Assembly: GCA_023397675.1 (NCBI GenBank)
Contig: JAEWTV010000065.1
Span: forward strand, 124,001 to 188,000
Reading direction: 5' to 3'
DNA: 64,000 bases
Source of the DNA: Bacillota bacterium
GTDB taxonomy: Bacteria > Bacillota > Clostridia > Acetivibrionales > JANLFN01
A program made the position numbers and the translations under genes. The notes under the pieces were generated by a model, which ran no database searches, had not been told where the DNA came from, and was given only the letters and a program-made list of their open reading frames with translations. Shown piece after piece: positions 41,993 through 51,079 of this stretch (the stretch's first letter is position 1; every line of letters starts with the position of its first letter).

Positions 41993-43825
41993 TTAGGGTA
42001 CAATCACGCCGCGTATATTGCAACTAGTGGTTTCAGTCCATCCCCATACTCTTGGGTCCTTGCTGAAATCCACAATCCAACCTTCCTTGGAGGTGTAAAC
42101 AAGCATCTTCCTGTTAGACAGCCATTTTACAGATACCTGTGCATCTTTGGCTTTACCGTTAAGAACTATTTTTCTCATGTTCTTTCCATCTTTATCGATG
42201 AGGTTAACCGATATAAAACCGTTTTCCATTTGAAGAATGCTATAAAAAGCCTTATCAGGTGAAGCCTGTATGCAGTCTGAGTAATCCAAAGTAAAATCAG
42301 TTGCTGAAGATTTTTTGGTAAGAAGGCTGCTACTTCCCAATTTTACAGAAACGGTTTCGTTCATATAAACAACACTATTTGATGGATCATCAAAAACAAA
42401 TACATAAGGGCCTTTTGGTGAGACACTGTAAATATATTTAGAGTTTTGAGGAAGTGGCATTATCCTTTTGTCGGAACCATTGGTTTCGCAAAATACACTA
42501 GTACCGTCTGTATAAAATATATCGCCGGACGCAGTATTACCCAGCATTCGCCAATCATTGCCTACTATACCCTGATAACTGCCATCACCAGCAAAAAGCT
42601 TAGAACCGCTTTCAGTCTTCAAAAGTATTTTGTTATTGGTTATCCATGCTGCCTGCGTTCCGTCGCCAATGTACTCTGTGTAAGAACCATCGGCCCCTGC
42701 TGCATAATAACCATAGCCTTTTTTATAATGTATTACCCTTTTCCTGTCAGGAGAAAAAATTACGTTACCTTTCAGAACTACTCTTCCCCCTCGTTCTATA
42801 AAGGTGTAATTGCTGCTTTGTTCCTCATTGGTAAGAGAAACCCTTTTATAATAGCTGCCATCCCTGTAATCCAGTAATACGCCTCCATTGAGAATATCTT
42901 TATCCGCGTCCTCGGGGTTTATTCTTGAAAAGTAGTTACCTATACTTTTTACATAGTCATTCTCTATGTCATAAATATATGAGTTGTTCTGATTCATATC
43001 TACCCAGTACAGGTATCTCCCATCAACCGACAGTGTTGCATTCGGATTGATATTAACTATATAAGGGCTTACCTTTTTTCCTGTACTTACAATATAAACT
43101 TTGTCGTCTGATTTGACTATGCTCGTGTTCCCTTTGGAGGAAACATAAAATTTTTCATTTTGTGAAAAGCTCCCTTTCCTATCCCAGAATTGTTTCTTAT
43201 TTAAAATGTCAGAGACCTGGGCGTAACCGCCATCCTGCCTCAGAACCTTTATTTTGCTTTCAACACCGTTTTCATAGTTGGTATAATAATTAACAAAAGC
43301 AATGGTATCATCATCATATTCATAGGTTTTAAACCCCGGAACAGCAGCAAGAAGGTCTATTGGAACAAAAACATGCTGCTTTGATGGGACAGGACATGCT
43401 GGAAGCATAATTTCCTTTCCATTATATATGAAGCTTTCCTTGTAAAGCTTAATAGTCAGTTTCTTTTTATCAATAACCGTTTCAAAAATATCATCAGAGC
43501 TGAAATAGCTATATTTTATGCCAAGTGAATCCATAATGACATCAAAAGGTACAAAATATTGATTTTTACCGGCAACAAATGCACTGGCTCCTTTAATCTT
43601 TTGACCGTTGAAATAAAAACCAGCTTCCTTTGCATTGTCTATGTTTATGAGCTTCTTATTCTGATTAGCAGCAACCGACTGCCCAGACGACTGTCCCTTG
43701 ACAAGCTGATCCTGCTTTGACAGCATAGTTACAGTAATATTTACCGCAATATAAACTGCAGCAATACACAGCACTGTCAATAACGAAATACCAATTATAA
43801 GTAATTTGCCACGTAAAAATCTCAT
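41993..43825 (-). CDS. Membrane-anchored protein with copper-amine-oxidase-N domain and beta-propeller-like region
   Basis: 610 residues. An N-terminal transmembrane helix (about 8-33) is followed by a copper-amine-oxidase N-terminal domain (about 65-175: GASAFVAGKNQYFVPFDVIM; KKLTIKLYKESFIYNGKEIM; KQHVFVPIDLLAAV). This domain is common in clostridial surface proteins and does not itself bind copper for catalysis. The rest (about 190-610) has repeated beta-strands with SPDRKRVIHYKKG and RYLYWVDMNQN, like a TolB/DPP-type propeller. It is probably extracytoplasmic; the ligand is unknown. Confidence 0.75.
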   Translation of the reverse strand: MRFLRGKLLIIGISLLTVLCIAAVYIAVNITVTMLSKQDQLVKGQSSGQSVAANQNKKLINIDNAKEAGFYFNGQKIKGASAFVAGKNQYFVPFDVIMDSLGIKYSYFSSDDIFETVIDKKKLTIKLYKESFIYNGKEIMLPACPVPSKQHVFVPIDLLAAVPGFKTYEYDDDTIAFVNYYTNYENGVESKIKVLRQDGGYAQVSDILNKKQFWDRKGSFSQNEKFYVSSKGNTSIVKSDDKVYIVSTGKKVSPYIVNINPNATLSVDGRYLYWVDMNQNNSYIYDIENDYVKSIGNYFSRINPEDADKDILNGGVLLDYRDGSYYKRVSLTNEEQSSNYTFIERGGRVVLKGNVIFSPDRKRVIHYKKGYGYYAAGADGSYTEYIGDGTQAAWITNNKILLKTESGSKLFAGDGSYQGIVGNDWRMLGNTASGDIFYTDGTSVFCETNGSDKRIMPLPQNSKYIYSVSPKGPYVFVFDDPSNSVVYMNETVSVKLGSSSLLTKKSSATDFTLDYSDCIQASPDKAFYSILQMENGFISVNLIDKDGKNMRKIVLNGKAKDAQVSVKWLSNRKMLVYTSKEGWIVDFSKDPRVWGWTETTSCNIRGVIVP

Positions 43826-43972
43826 TAAAACTTTCCCCGTAAAACGTCATAATATATTGATTTAAAAATGATTATAACAGCCATGTCTGATTTGTGCAAA
43901 ATCACATAACATTAATAAAACCTGTTCTAAAGTATTTCCATGTTTTATTCAAGGTTTAACCTTATATACAAG

Positions 43973-44485
43973 TTACCAGTTTAAATCATTTCTCTTTCTT
44001 TCCAACCTTTGCTGTCGTCTTATCTCAGCTTCCATATAGTCATTCTTTTCAATATCCGTCTCAGGTAACAGCGGCGGAACCAGCGTAGGCTTTCCACTGT
44101 CATCAAGCGCAACAAAGGTAAGGTAAGCCTTGTTTGTCATTATCACGTTACCTGATTTCATATTCTCTGCATAAGCCTTTACAAGTACCTCCATGGAGGT
44201 CTTACCTGTCCATGTAAGCTTTGCCTTAAGCCTAACCAACTCACCCATTCTTGCCGGGTGTCTGAAATCAAGGCTGTCAAGTGCGACTGTTGCAACTATT
44301 CTGTTTGAATGCCTTGAAGCAGCCATAGCACCTGCAAGGTCCACCCAATGCATAAGTCTTCCGCCAAGAAGATTTCCAAGCAGGTTGGTATCATTGGGAA
44401 GAACAAGTTCTGTCATTTCAACTTCAGACAGGAATGGTGTCTTTCCCTGTAAATTATTGATTTGTCCTTTTTCCTCACCCTGCAC
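43973..44485 (-). CDS. Acyl-CoA thioesterase (hotdog fold)
   Basis: 170 residues. The hotdog fold with TELVLPNDTNLLGNLLGGRL and the catalytic-helix MHWVDLAGAMAASRHS, plus TVALDSLDFRHPARMGELV, matches the YkhA/BACH-type thioesterases that hydrolyse acyl-CoA. The start is a GTG; 44485 is favoured because AGAGGG precedes it at proper distance, while a GTG at 44494 abuts the site. It is downstream of dusB and probably co-transcribed. The natural acyl-CoA is unknown. Confidence 0.88.
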   Translation of the reverse strand: MQGEEKGQINNLQGKTPFLSEVEMTELVLPNDTNLLGNLLGGRLMHWVDLAGAMAASRHSNRIVATVALDSLDFRHPARMGELVRLKAKLTWTGKTSMEVLVKAYAENMKSGNVIMTNKAYLTFVALDDSGKPTLVPPLLPETDIEKNDYMEAEIRRQQRLERKRNDLNW

Positions 44486-44500
44486 TATAAGCACCCTCTT

Positions 44501-45472
44501 TCATGTATTTTCAGTTTTCACATACTCGTACAACAGGTTCATAATCTCATCCCGGGTACTTGCTGCAAAAACCTTTTCCTTTATCCTTGTGGCATTTCGC
44601 ATCCCTTTTATATACCATGCAACATGCTTTCTCATTTCAAGCACTCCAGTACGTTCTCCTTTTAGCTCAATCAGCATGTTTGCATGACGGATTATAGTCT
44701 GAATTTTTTCTTCAGGTCCCGGATCAGAAAGTAATTCACCATGCTCAAGGAAGTGTTGTGTGTTTCGGAATATCCACGGATTACCCTGCGCACCGCGGCC
44801 TATCATTACCGCATCACAACCTGTAGCTTTAAGCATGTCTGCGGCATCCTGCGGTTTGAATATATCTCCATTACCTATAACCGGGATGGGAACTGCCTCT
44901 TTGACCTTCCTGATAATTTCCCAGTCTGCCTTGCCACTGTAAAACTGTTCCCGTGTCCTTCCATGAACCGCAACAGCTTTTGCTCCGTTTTCCACAGCTA
45001 TCTGAGCTATTTGAACAGCATTGACGCTGTTATCATCCCAGCCTTTTCTTATCTTAACTGTTACCGGTTTTGCAGACGCACCCGAAACTTCTTTTACAAT
45101 GCGGCCTACAAGTTCGGGGTTTTTCATAAGTGCGCTTCCCTCACCGTTTTTAGTTATCTTTGGCGTAGGACATCCCATATTTATATCAATAAAGCTTGCA
45201 TCGGATTTGTTGAGCTTGTAAGCTATGTTTGCCATAATATATGGATCACTGCCGAATATCTGTACACTGGCAGGCTTTTCACCCTCTGCAAGTTCAGTAA
45301 GCTTAGAAGTTTTTTCATCATTATAATGCATTCCTTTGGCACTTACCATTTCAGTATATACAAGCCCGCAGCCCTGCTCCCTGCATAAAACCCTGAAGGG
45401 CAAATCGGTTACACCCGCCATTGGTGCAAGAATTATATTGTTATCTATCTCAACAGTGCCTATTTTAAACAT
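44501..45472 (-). CDS. dusB: tRNA-dihydrouridine synthase (DusB type)
   Basis: FMN enzyme that reduces uridine in the tRNA D-loop. 323 residues: LAPMAGVTDLPFRVLCRE at the start, FIDINMGCPTPKITKNGEGS, catalytic cysteine motif MGCP, VTVKIRKGWDD, AVHGRTREQFYSG and MIGRGAQGNPWIF. The ATG at 45472 follows AGGAGG; an upstream start at 45487 lacks a site. It is upstream of the thioesterase gene. Confidence 0.95.
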   Translation of the reverse strand: MFKIGTVEIDNNIILAPMAGVTDLPFRVLCREQGCGLVYTEMVSAKGMHYNDEKTSKLTELAEGEKPASVQIFGSDPYIMANIAYKLNKSDASFIDINMGCPTPKITKNGEGSALMKNPELVGRIVKEVSGASAKPVTVKIRKGWDDNSVNAVQIAQIAVENGAKAVAVHGRTREQFYSGKADWEIIRKVKEAVPIPVIGNGDIFKPQDAADMLKATGCDAVMIGRGAQGNPWIFRNTQHFLEHGELLSDPGPEEKIQTIIRHANMLIELKGERTGVLEMRKHVAWYIKGMRNATRIKEKVFAASTRDEIMNLLYEYVKTENT

Positions 45473-45534
45473 AAAATCCTCCTGCATGTTATTTTACCAT
45501 TACAGGAGGATTTTATCTATATTCTTAAGTGTAT

Positions 45535-45571
45535 TAAAAACAACAAGGGCCCCCTTTAAAAGGAAGCCTTA
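45535..45571 (-). terminator. Terminator of the PilZ gene
   Basis: On the minus strand, AAGGCTTCCTTTT pairs imperfectly (with G·U pairs) with AAAGGGGGCCCTT, followed by GTTGTTTTTAA. The first arm begins in the stop codon. Confidence 0.65.
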
Positions 45572-46003
45572 CCTAAGCATTTTGATTTTTGATGTTCTGA
45601 CACGCGGAAGGAATAAAAATGAATATGCTCCGTCTTCATGTGCACATTTGTTATTTTCTTCGACTGTTATTTTTGATTTTACTATCTCATCGAGCTGTAC
45701 TCTTTTGCACTTATCCATTGAATCAAAGGCAACTGCATACATATTGATACCTTTTTGCCGCTCATACCTTATGATTCCGCCCTGCAGCTTCATGTTAAAT
45801 TCGGAACATGCGCTATAAACGTATAAGTCAAATTGGACCTTTGAGCCAAACGGGTATGTCGTTTCACTTACAAATTTCAAACCCCCGGCGGAAATATCCC
45901 GGAGTTCCACCCAATCCCATTCCAGACCGTTTGTGCTCATCTCAACCTTGCATATCTTGCTTTCACATCTTTGGTATTTTCTGTGTTCCGCAAAGTCATT
46001 CAT
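45569..46003 (-). CDS. PilZ-domain c-di-GMP receptor
   Basis: 144 residues forming a single PilZ domain. Both c-di-GMP motifs are present: RKYQR (RxxxR, residues ~8-12) and DISAGGLKF ((D/N)xSxxG, residues ~37-45). Single-domain PilZ proteins slow or stop flagellar motors or alter other outputs when c-di-GMP binds. AGGAGG precedes the ATG. A sigma-D-like promoter upstream supports a motility connection. Confidence 0.9.
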   Translation of the reverse strand: MNDFAEHRKYQRCESKICKVEMSTNGLEWDWVELRDISAGGLKFVSETTYPFGSKVQFDLYVYSACSEFNMKLQGGIIRYERQKGINMYAVAFDSMDKCKRVQLDEIVKSKITVEENNKCAHEDGAYSFLFLPRVRTSKIKMLR

Positions 46004-46038
46004 ATGCTCTTACCTCCTGTTAACGGGTTATTAAAACA

Positions 46039-46064
46039 TTCTCGGCTGAAAAAAAGCGGCTTTA
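46039..46064 (-). promoter_or_regulatory. Sigma-D (flagellar sigma) type promoter before the PilZ gene
   Basis: On the minus strand, TAAA (46061-46064), a 14-nt spacer and GCCGAGAA (46039-46046). This fits the sigma-28 pattern TAAA-N14/15-GCCGATAA with one mismatch and lies 35 bp before the start codon. The prediction is by eye. Confidence 0.55.
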
Positions 46065-46358
46065 ATCCCGGATTATTCAGGTGTCAAGGCTGTAATTCAA
46101 GTTATGTAGCTTGTAAAATTACACTATGCCGATTTGAACTGGAAGGTAATAAAAAAATTAACAAATTATTCCTATAATCATTATATCATGCACCTTTCAG
46201 GAAGTCGAGGGTTATCTTTTTCACAAAGAGTATGTATTGCATTTATTAAATAATTTATGTAAAACTAATAATATTTTATGTTTTATTTTAAATTGTTATT
46301 GATTAATGTTAATGTATATGTTAATATGTTCCTATAAAGAGTTTAGGAGGTAACTATA
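46065..46358. other. Intergenic region, no gene seen
   Basis: AT-rich DNA between the divergent PilZ and DUF2975 genes. Near its right end, TTAATGTTAATG and ATATGTTAATATG form short direct repeats (46308-46327) just ahead of the TTAGGAGGTAA ribosome-binding site of the next gene. They could be an operator for the HTH protein encoded downstream. Confidence 0.45.
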
Positions 46359-46940
46359 ATGGAATCTAGAAAAACATCCATAAACATTGATAGGTATGAA
46401 AGTATCATAAGAGTAATTTTTATTTTAATAATTATACTCGGAAGCCTAATAATTTCTTTTCTTGCAATAACGTCCATATCTAGTCCTGAAGGAACTAAAT
46501 CAGGATATGTTTTTTCTGCACCTGGGGTTGAAGTGAGTATCAATGATGATAATATAAGCGGCCCGGTTTCAGCATTAAGTGTTGAGACAATAAGTTTGAT
46601 GATACTTTTCTGGGTGCTTCTGATATTTTCTTTTTATCAATTTCGGAAGATACTTCAGTCTACCAGAGAAAATAAAACTCCTTTCATTTTTGAAAATATA
46701 AAACGTATAAGATATATCGGATATTCCTTCTTTGCATATGCTCTTGCCGAATTTGGAATAGAGTGTATAATGAGCGCATGGCTCTCGAAGTTGATACTTA
46801 CAGGGTCAGAAAGTGTAAAATTGTACTCAAAGTTATCAATCCCTGTATGGCCTTTGCTTATCGGCGTTATAATCCTTTGTATTGCACAGTTTTTCAGCTA
46901 CGGCTTCAAACTGCAGCAGGACAATGATTCTATTGTGTGA
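46359..46940 (+). CDS. DUF2975-family membrane protein
   Basis: 193 residues with four transmembrane helices (about 18-42, 84-105, 122-145, 170-188). The first loop of ~40 residues is extracytoplasmic. DUF2975 proteins regularly precede a YozG-type helix-turn-helix gene, as here with a 4-base-scale junction. Function is unknown; a regulatory pair controlling its own expression is usual. AGGAGG precedes the ATG. Confidence 0.8.
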   Translation: MESRKTSINIDRYESIIRVIFILIIILGSLIISFLAITSISSPEGTKSGYVFSAPGVEVSINDDNISGPVSALSVETISLMILFWVLLIFSFYQFRKILQSTRENKTPFIFENIKRIRYIGYSFFAYALAEFGIECIMSAWLSKLILTGSESVKLYSKLSIPVWPLLIGVIILCIAQFFSYGFKLQQDNDSIV

Positions 46941-46951
46941 GGTGTCTGACT

Positions 46952-47173
46952 ATGGCGATAATTATGAGACTTGACCGAATGATGGCAGACAGGAAGATAT
47001 CACTAAATGAGCTGGCCGAGAAAATAGATTTATCCATTGTAAATCTTTCACTTTTAAAAAACGGAAAGGTAAAGGGAGTCAGGTTTAATACACTGGAAGC
47101 AATATGCAGGGAACTGAAATGTCAGCCGGGAGACATACTTGAATATAAGGAGGAAGAAACAAATGAAGATTGA
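46952..47173 (+). CDS. YozG-like helix-turn-helix regulator
   Basis: 73 residues, Cro/C1-type HTH: IIMRLDRMMADRKISLNELA, then VNLSLLKNGKVKGVRFNTLE with CRELKCQPGDIL. I used the ATG at 46952, after GAGGTG; an earlier GTG at 46937 overlaps the upstream gene. It almost always follows a DUF2975 protein in Firmicutes, which supports joint operation. Confidence 0.87.
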   Translation: MAIIMRLDRMMADRKISLNELAEKIDLSIVNLSLLKNGKVKGVRFNTLEAICRELKCQPGDILEYKEEETNED

Positions 47174-47621
47174 ATACAAACAAATGGACGCATCCGGGTT
47201 GGATGCAATAAAACTCCTATGGGAAAAGCAAAGGGACCACCACCAATCGGTGTCTACATATTTTTCTCATAGTTTTGAAAACATAACCTTTCAACATCGT
47301 ACAGAGGAATTAAGGAGAAAGTCTGAAAACGGCAAGCTTGACATATATATTGCTCATGATTCCGAGTTGGGCCGGGATATTGGTTATGTAGTCAGTTCAA
47401 TTGAAGCGGATAATACCGGAGAAATTGATTCAATTTATATAGAAGATAAATACCGCGGTAGCGGTATAGGAAAGGTGCTTATGGAGCATGGACTGCAATG
47501 GCTCAGAGAAAATAATGCGGTGGATATAAAGATTGTTGTTGCACATGGCAATGACAGCGTGCTAAAGTTCTATCAACAGTTTGGGTTTTATCCTAAGTCG
47601 TATGTGTTGTTGGAAAAGTAG
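47163..47621 (+). CDS. GNAT-family N-acetyltransferase
   Basis: 152 residues. The acetyl-CoA motif A is clear: IYIEDKYRGSGIGKVLMEHG (RGSGIGK loop), and the C-terminal motif ends FYQQFGFYPKSYVLLEK. An overlap of 11 bases with the HTH gene suggests translational coupling. AAGGAGG precedes the ATG at 47163; the substrate is unknown. It is the third gene in the DUF2975-HTH-GNAT unit. Confidence 0.9.
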   Translation: MKIEYKQMDASGLDAIKLLWEKQRDHHQSVSTYFSHSFENITFQHRTEELRRKSENGKLDIYIAHDSELGRDIGYVVSSIEADNTGEIDSIYIEDKYRGSGIGKVLMEHGLQWLRENNAVDIKIVVAHGNDSVLKFYQQFGFYPKSYVLLEK

Positions 47622-47672
47622 GAGGAAGGCTTATTACGCCGTAGGTTAAGACCTTCGGTGTAATTGCCTGCT

Positions 47673-48488
47673 CTATCTCCTTATAATCTTATCAAACCTG
47701 CTATTCCTTACTTCAAACTTAATTCCTCTTAAATAAGTTATACAAATATCTTTTACTACTTCTTTAAGGGTATCAGTCATCCATGGGCCGCATGTAACCT
47801 CGATTTTATCGACATTTCCAAAATGTATCGGAACCAGCAAATAGTCATATTCATTTAAAGTAACATCGTCGTCAAGGAATCTTAGCTGTGCAATCATACG
47901 TGTTTCATCTTCAAATTTCCATGCATCTGATTTAACCGTTCCTAGAGTAGTCAAATCTATAATATAGCCACCGTCATTTCTCTTCTGGATTATTGGGTTA
48001 TCCTTTGCAAATTTCTCATCATAAATAACATCTATTGACTTAAAATCAATACTACTGTGAAACATTGTTGAATTATCAATTGCGGAAAGTTCATCTATCT
48101 TTTCACCATTTTTAAATGCAAGTACCGGTTTATCATAATCAATAAGGCAATCAGCAGTTAAACAATCCATTTTTTTATAGATAGCAAGCCTTACCCCATA
48201 AACATCCTTGCTATACATAAACCAATGCGGTATATATTCTGATTTCCTATGAGTAAAGCAGCTGAGGAATACCTGATTTATTATTTCCTGATCGTTTATA
48301 AACAGCTTTTCTGTCTGATCATTTACATTATCTATTCTGTTAAACTTCAAGTATTTGTTCCTTAGAATACTTAATAATGCATCGAGATTGGTATAATGAA
48401 ATATTCTTTCTCTTTTTGATTTTTCGATATTTTCTGAAATAATTGGGTTATTAAGCTGATATGTATAATCAGCTGATTTATATTTCAT
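47673..48488 (-). CDS. DUF2971-domain protein
   Basis: 271 residues. It has the DUF2971 layout: IFHYTNLDALLSILRNKYLK near the N-terminus (a pattern like ADP-ribosyltransferase-type 'Y-T-x-x-x-A-L' starts), INQVFLSCFTHRKSEYIPHW, MYSKDVYGVRLAIYKK and WKFEDETRMIAQLRF. Members are widespread in bacteria and phages with unknown function. It is monocistronic and convergent with the GNAT gene. No clear catalytic residues can be assigned. Confidence 0.78.
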   Translation of the reverse strand: MKYKSADYTYQLNNPIISENIEKSKRERIFHYTNLDALLSILRNKYLKFNRIDNVNDQTEKLFINDQEIINQVFLSCFTHRKSEYIPHWFMYSKDVYGVRLAIYKKMDCLTADCLIDYDKPVLAFKNGEKIDELSAIDNSTMFHSSIDFKSIDVIYDEKFAKDNPIIQKRNDGGYIIDLTTLGTVKSDAWKFEDETRMIAQLRFLDDDVTLNEYDYLLVPIHFGNVDKIEVTCGPWMTDTLKEVVKDICITYLRGIKFEVRNSRFDKIIRR

Positions 48489-48739
48489 ATAGCACCTTCT
48501 CCCTTGAATATATTTACATTAAAATTATACATTTAATTTCCATATTCCTGCAATAATTAGTAAATCAATAATAAACACACCTATACTTTTAATTGCTGAT
48601 AACAACTTCATTTTTTAGTCAAAACATATAAAATCCAGGTTAAATTTAATGATGTATGTTGATTAAACATACTAATAATTTATGATATAATAAGTCTTAA
48701 TTCGGCGAATATATAACGTACTCTCAAGGAGGTTTTTCA

Positions 48740-49150
48740 TTGTCTTCAAAACCCTTTGCACTGTCAGTCAAAATAATGATAAACAATAAATATGGACAAT
48801 ATCTATTAATCAGGAGATCACCTTCATGCAAATCAAATACAGGTAAATGGGAGATGCCAGGAGGCAAGATTGAGCCGTGTGAAAGCTTTGAATCCGCTTT
48901 ACTTCGTGAAGTGAAAGAAGAAACAGGCCTCGACATTGTAATCTCAGGTGTTGCAGGAACAGCCCAATCAGAGACCCCAGATAAAAAAATTGCATATCTC
49001 ATAATGGAAGGCATTGCGGAAACACAAGCGGTTATTCTCAGTGATGAACATGATGTTTTTGAATGGGTGGAAAAAGACAAGCTTATTGATAAGGATTTGG
49101 CAAAACAGTTTATACCCTTTGTCAAAGAATTTGTAGGCAGAAAGCAGTAA
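48740..49150 (+). CDS. Nudix hydrolase (MutT-like)
   Basis: 136 residues. The Nudix box is complete from GGKIEPCESFESALLREVKE to EETGL. IMINNKYGQYLLIRRSPSC at the start is normal for a nucleotide- or NDP-hydrolysing member. The start codon is TTG at 48740, eight bases past AAGGAGG. Upstream, GTATGTT-GATTA-AACATAC (a 7-bp inverted repeat near 48655) may be an operator. The substrate is unknown. Confidence 0.9.
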   Translation: MSSKPFALSVKIMINNKYGQYLLIRRSPSCKSNTGKWEMPGGKIEPCESFESALLREVKEETGLDIVISGVAGTAQSETPDKKIAYLIMEGIAETQAVILSDEHDVFEWVEKDKLIDKDLAKQFIPFVKEFVGRKQ

Positions 49151-49234
49151 ATACCGATATTTGACATCTTACTTTAACAATTATTATAATAAGACTTAAT
49201 TCCAGTGTTAATTTATAGGAAAACAGAGGTCAAA

Positions 49235-50122
49235 ATGAAACACTTATTTATAGTTAATCCTGCGGCAGGTAAAGGGAAAGCATTAAAACTTATTCCGGAA
49301 ATAGAAAGAGCCTTTCAAGACAGAACCGGGGATTACACTATAAAAACCACCGAAAGACCTGGACATGCCACTGAAATTGTACGGGAGCATGTTGATAAGG
49401 AATTCCATAGGGTCTATTCCATGGGTGGGGACGGAACACTAAATGAAATCTTAAACGGTATGGCAGGTACAGAAAGCGAACTTGCAGTTATTCCCTGCGG
49501 TTCAGGCAATGATTTTATCAAAAGCATTATTAGTAATGTGAATTTGGAAAACATAATTGAACGTACAGTTAACGGTACAAAACAGATTATTGACCTTGCC
49601 AAAGTGAATGATAAGTTTTATGCAAATATATCTTCTATAGGCTTTGATGCTGAAGTTGTTTACAACACAGGGAAATTTAAAAAGCTGCCCCTTATAAGTG
49701 GTAAATTTGCATATATACTGGGTGTTTTATATACCCTTTTATTTAATAAAAGTTATAGCTTCAACATAAGTATTGATGAAAAGCATATTGAAATGAATTC
49801 CCTGCTTGCTGCTGTCGCCAACGGAAGGTACTACGGGGGAGGAATGCTTGCCGCACCAGAAGCCATCCTTGATGACGGCGTTTTTGATGTCTTTTTAGCA
49901 GAAAAAATGACAAGGCTTCGAATACTGAAGTTTTTTCCCAAGTTTATTAAAGGAAGACACTCTGGTATAGAAGGCGTTCACTTTTTTAAAGGCAAAAAGG
50001 TACGATTCAAAAGCAATGAACCCGTTTCGCTGAATATTGACGGCGAAGTATTCAGAACTAAAGAAGCATTTTTTGAGATAATACCCGGAGGGCTTAACAT
50101 AGTTATACCTGCCGGTTTATAA
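49235..50122 (+). CDS. Diacylglycerol kinase-family lipid kinase (1)
   Basis: 295 residues of the DagK/YegS/LCB5 family that phosphorylate diacylglycerol, ceramide-like or wall-lipid intermediates. Clear motifs are LFIVNPAAGKGKALKLIPEI, the ATP-site YSMGGDGTLNEIL, GSGNDFIKS, and AVANGRYYGGGMLAAPEAIL. The start at 49235 follows AGAGGTC. A second family member begins 33 bp downstream. The actual lipid is not determinable. Confidence 0.92.
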   Translation: MKHLFIVNPAAGKGKALKLIPEIERAFQDRTGDYTIKTTERPGHATEIVREHVDKEFHRVYSMGGDGTLNEILNGMAGTESELAVIPCGSGNDFIKSIISNVNLENIIERTVNGTKQIIDLAKVNDKFYANISSIGFDAEVVYNTGKFKKLPLISGKFAYILGVLYTLLFNKSYSFNISIDEKHIEMNSLLAAVANGRYYGGGMLAAPEAILDDGVFDVFLAEKMTRLRILKFFPKFIKGRHSGIEGVHFFKGKKVRFKSNEPVSLNIDGEVFRTKEAFFEIIPGGLNIVIPAGL

Positions 50123-50154
50123 AATACGAGAATTTACAAAGCAGTCGGAGGTTA

Positions 50155-51042
50155 ATGATGCAAAAGGCAATTTTGGTTTATAATACGATATCCGGTAGTC
50201 ACAACATGCCGCATAAGCTTAACTATATCATAGGGCGTTTTCAGGAGAGGGGGATTCTTCTTCAGCCATACAGGTTAAGCTCGGAAGGATGGGAAAACCT
50301 TCCTGAGGTTTTGTGTGAAAATGAATATTCCCTCATAGTTGCAGCAGGCGGTGATGGTACATTAAACAGCGTAGTTAGTATTTTGCTTAAGAATAATATA
50401 AAAATCCCTATAGGGATACTTCCATGCGGAACATGTAATGACCTTGCAAGAAGCCTGGATCTTCCCAATAAGCTTGAAGCTTGCCTTGATGTTATTCTTG
50501 AAGGCAAAACAATGGAAATTGACGTTGGAGTTGTTAATGAAAACGGCTATTTCCTAAGCACCTGTGCAGGAGGACTTTTTGTAAGTGTGTCCTACAGCAC
50601 CAACAGTGAGCTAAAGAAGAATTTCGGTCCTCTGGCCTATTATTTAAAAGGCCTCAGTGAACTTACCAATATTAAACCTTTTAAGCTTGAAATGCAGACT
50701 GAACATAAAAAAATACATGAAGACGCTCTGCTGTTTCTGATATTGAACGGCAAACACGGTGCAGGTTTCTCCAATCTTATAAAGGAAGCGGATTTGTCTG
50801 ATGGTCTTATGGATATCTTCATTGTTAAAAACTGCAAACACATAGACCTAGTCGGGACCTTCTTCAAATTCCTTGCGAATGAAACAATAAACAGCAAGTA
50901 CATCAAGATACTTCAGGCAAAAACCTGCGTAGTTAACACAGATAATGAAATACCGATGACGGTTGACGGGGAGAAAGGTCCCGAGCTTCCCATTTCGGTA
51001 AGGGTTATAAACAAAGCAGTAAAAGTATACGTAAAAGAATAA
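50155..51042 (+). CDS. Diacylglycerol kinase-family lipid kinase (2)
   Basis: 295 residues, a paralog of the preceding gene with low identity: VAAGGDGTLNSVV is kept, while the next motif reads CGTCNDLARS instead of GSGND, and NGKHGAGFSNLIKEADLSDG replaces the other's glycine-rich loop. TCGGAGG precedes tandem ATG codons. It is a tandem arrangement with kinase 1; different lipid specificity is likely. Confidence 0.9.
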   Translation: MMQKAILVYNTISGSHNMPHKLNYIIGRFQERGILLQPYRLSSEGWENLPEVLCENEYSLIVAAGGDGTLNSVVSILLKNNIKIPIGILPCGTCNDLARSLDLPNKLEACLDVILEGKTMEIDVGVVNENGYFLSTCAGGLFVSVSYSTNSELKKNFGPLAYYLKGLSELTNIKPFKLEMQTEHKKIHEDALLFLILNGKHGAGFSNLIKEADLSDGLMDIFIVKNCKHIDLVGTFFKFLANETINSKYIKILQAKTCVVNTDNEIPMTVDGEKGPELPISVRVINKAVKVYVKE

Positions 51043-51079
51043 TATAAATGTGTTTCTATATTATTAGGGGGTTTTAATT

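Noticed and set aside
44741..45388. 215-codon plus-strand frame opposite dusB
   Set aside because: Antisense to an unmistakable dusB; the translation is aromatic/cysteine-rich without any family pattern and lacks a start signal.
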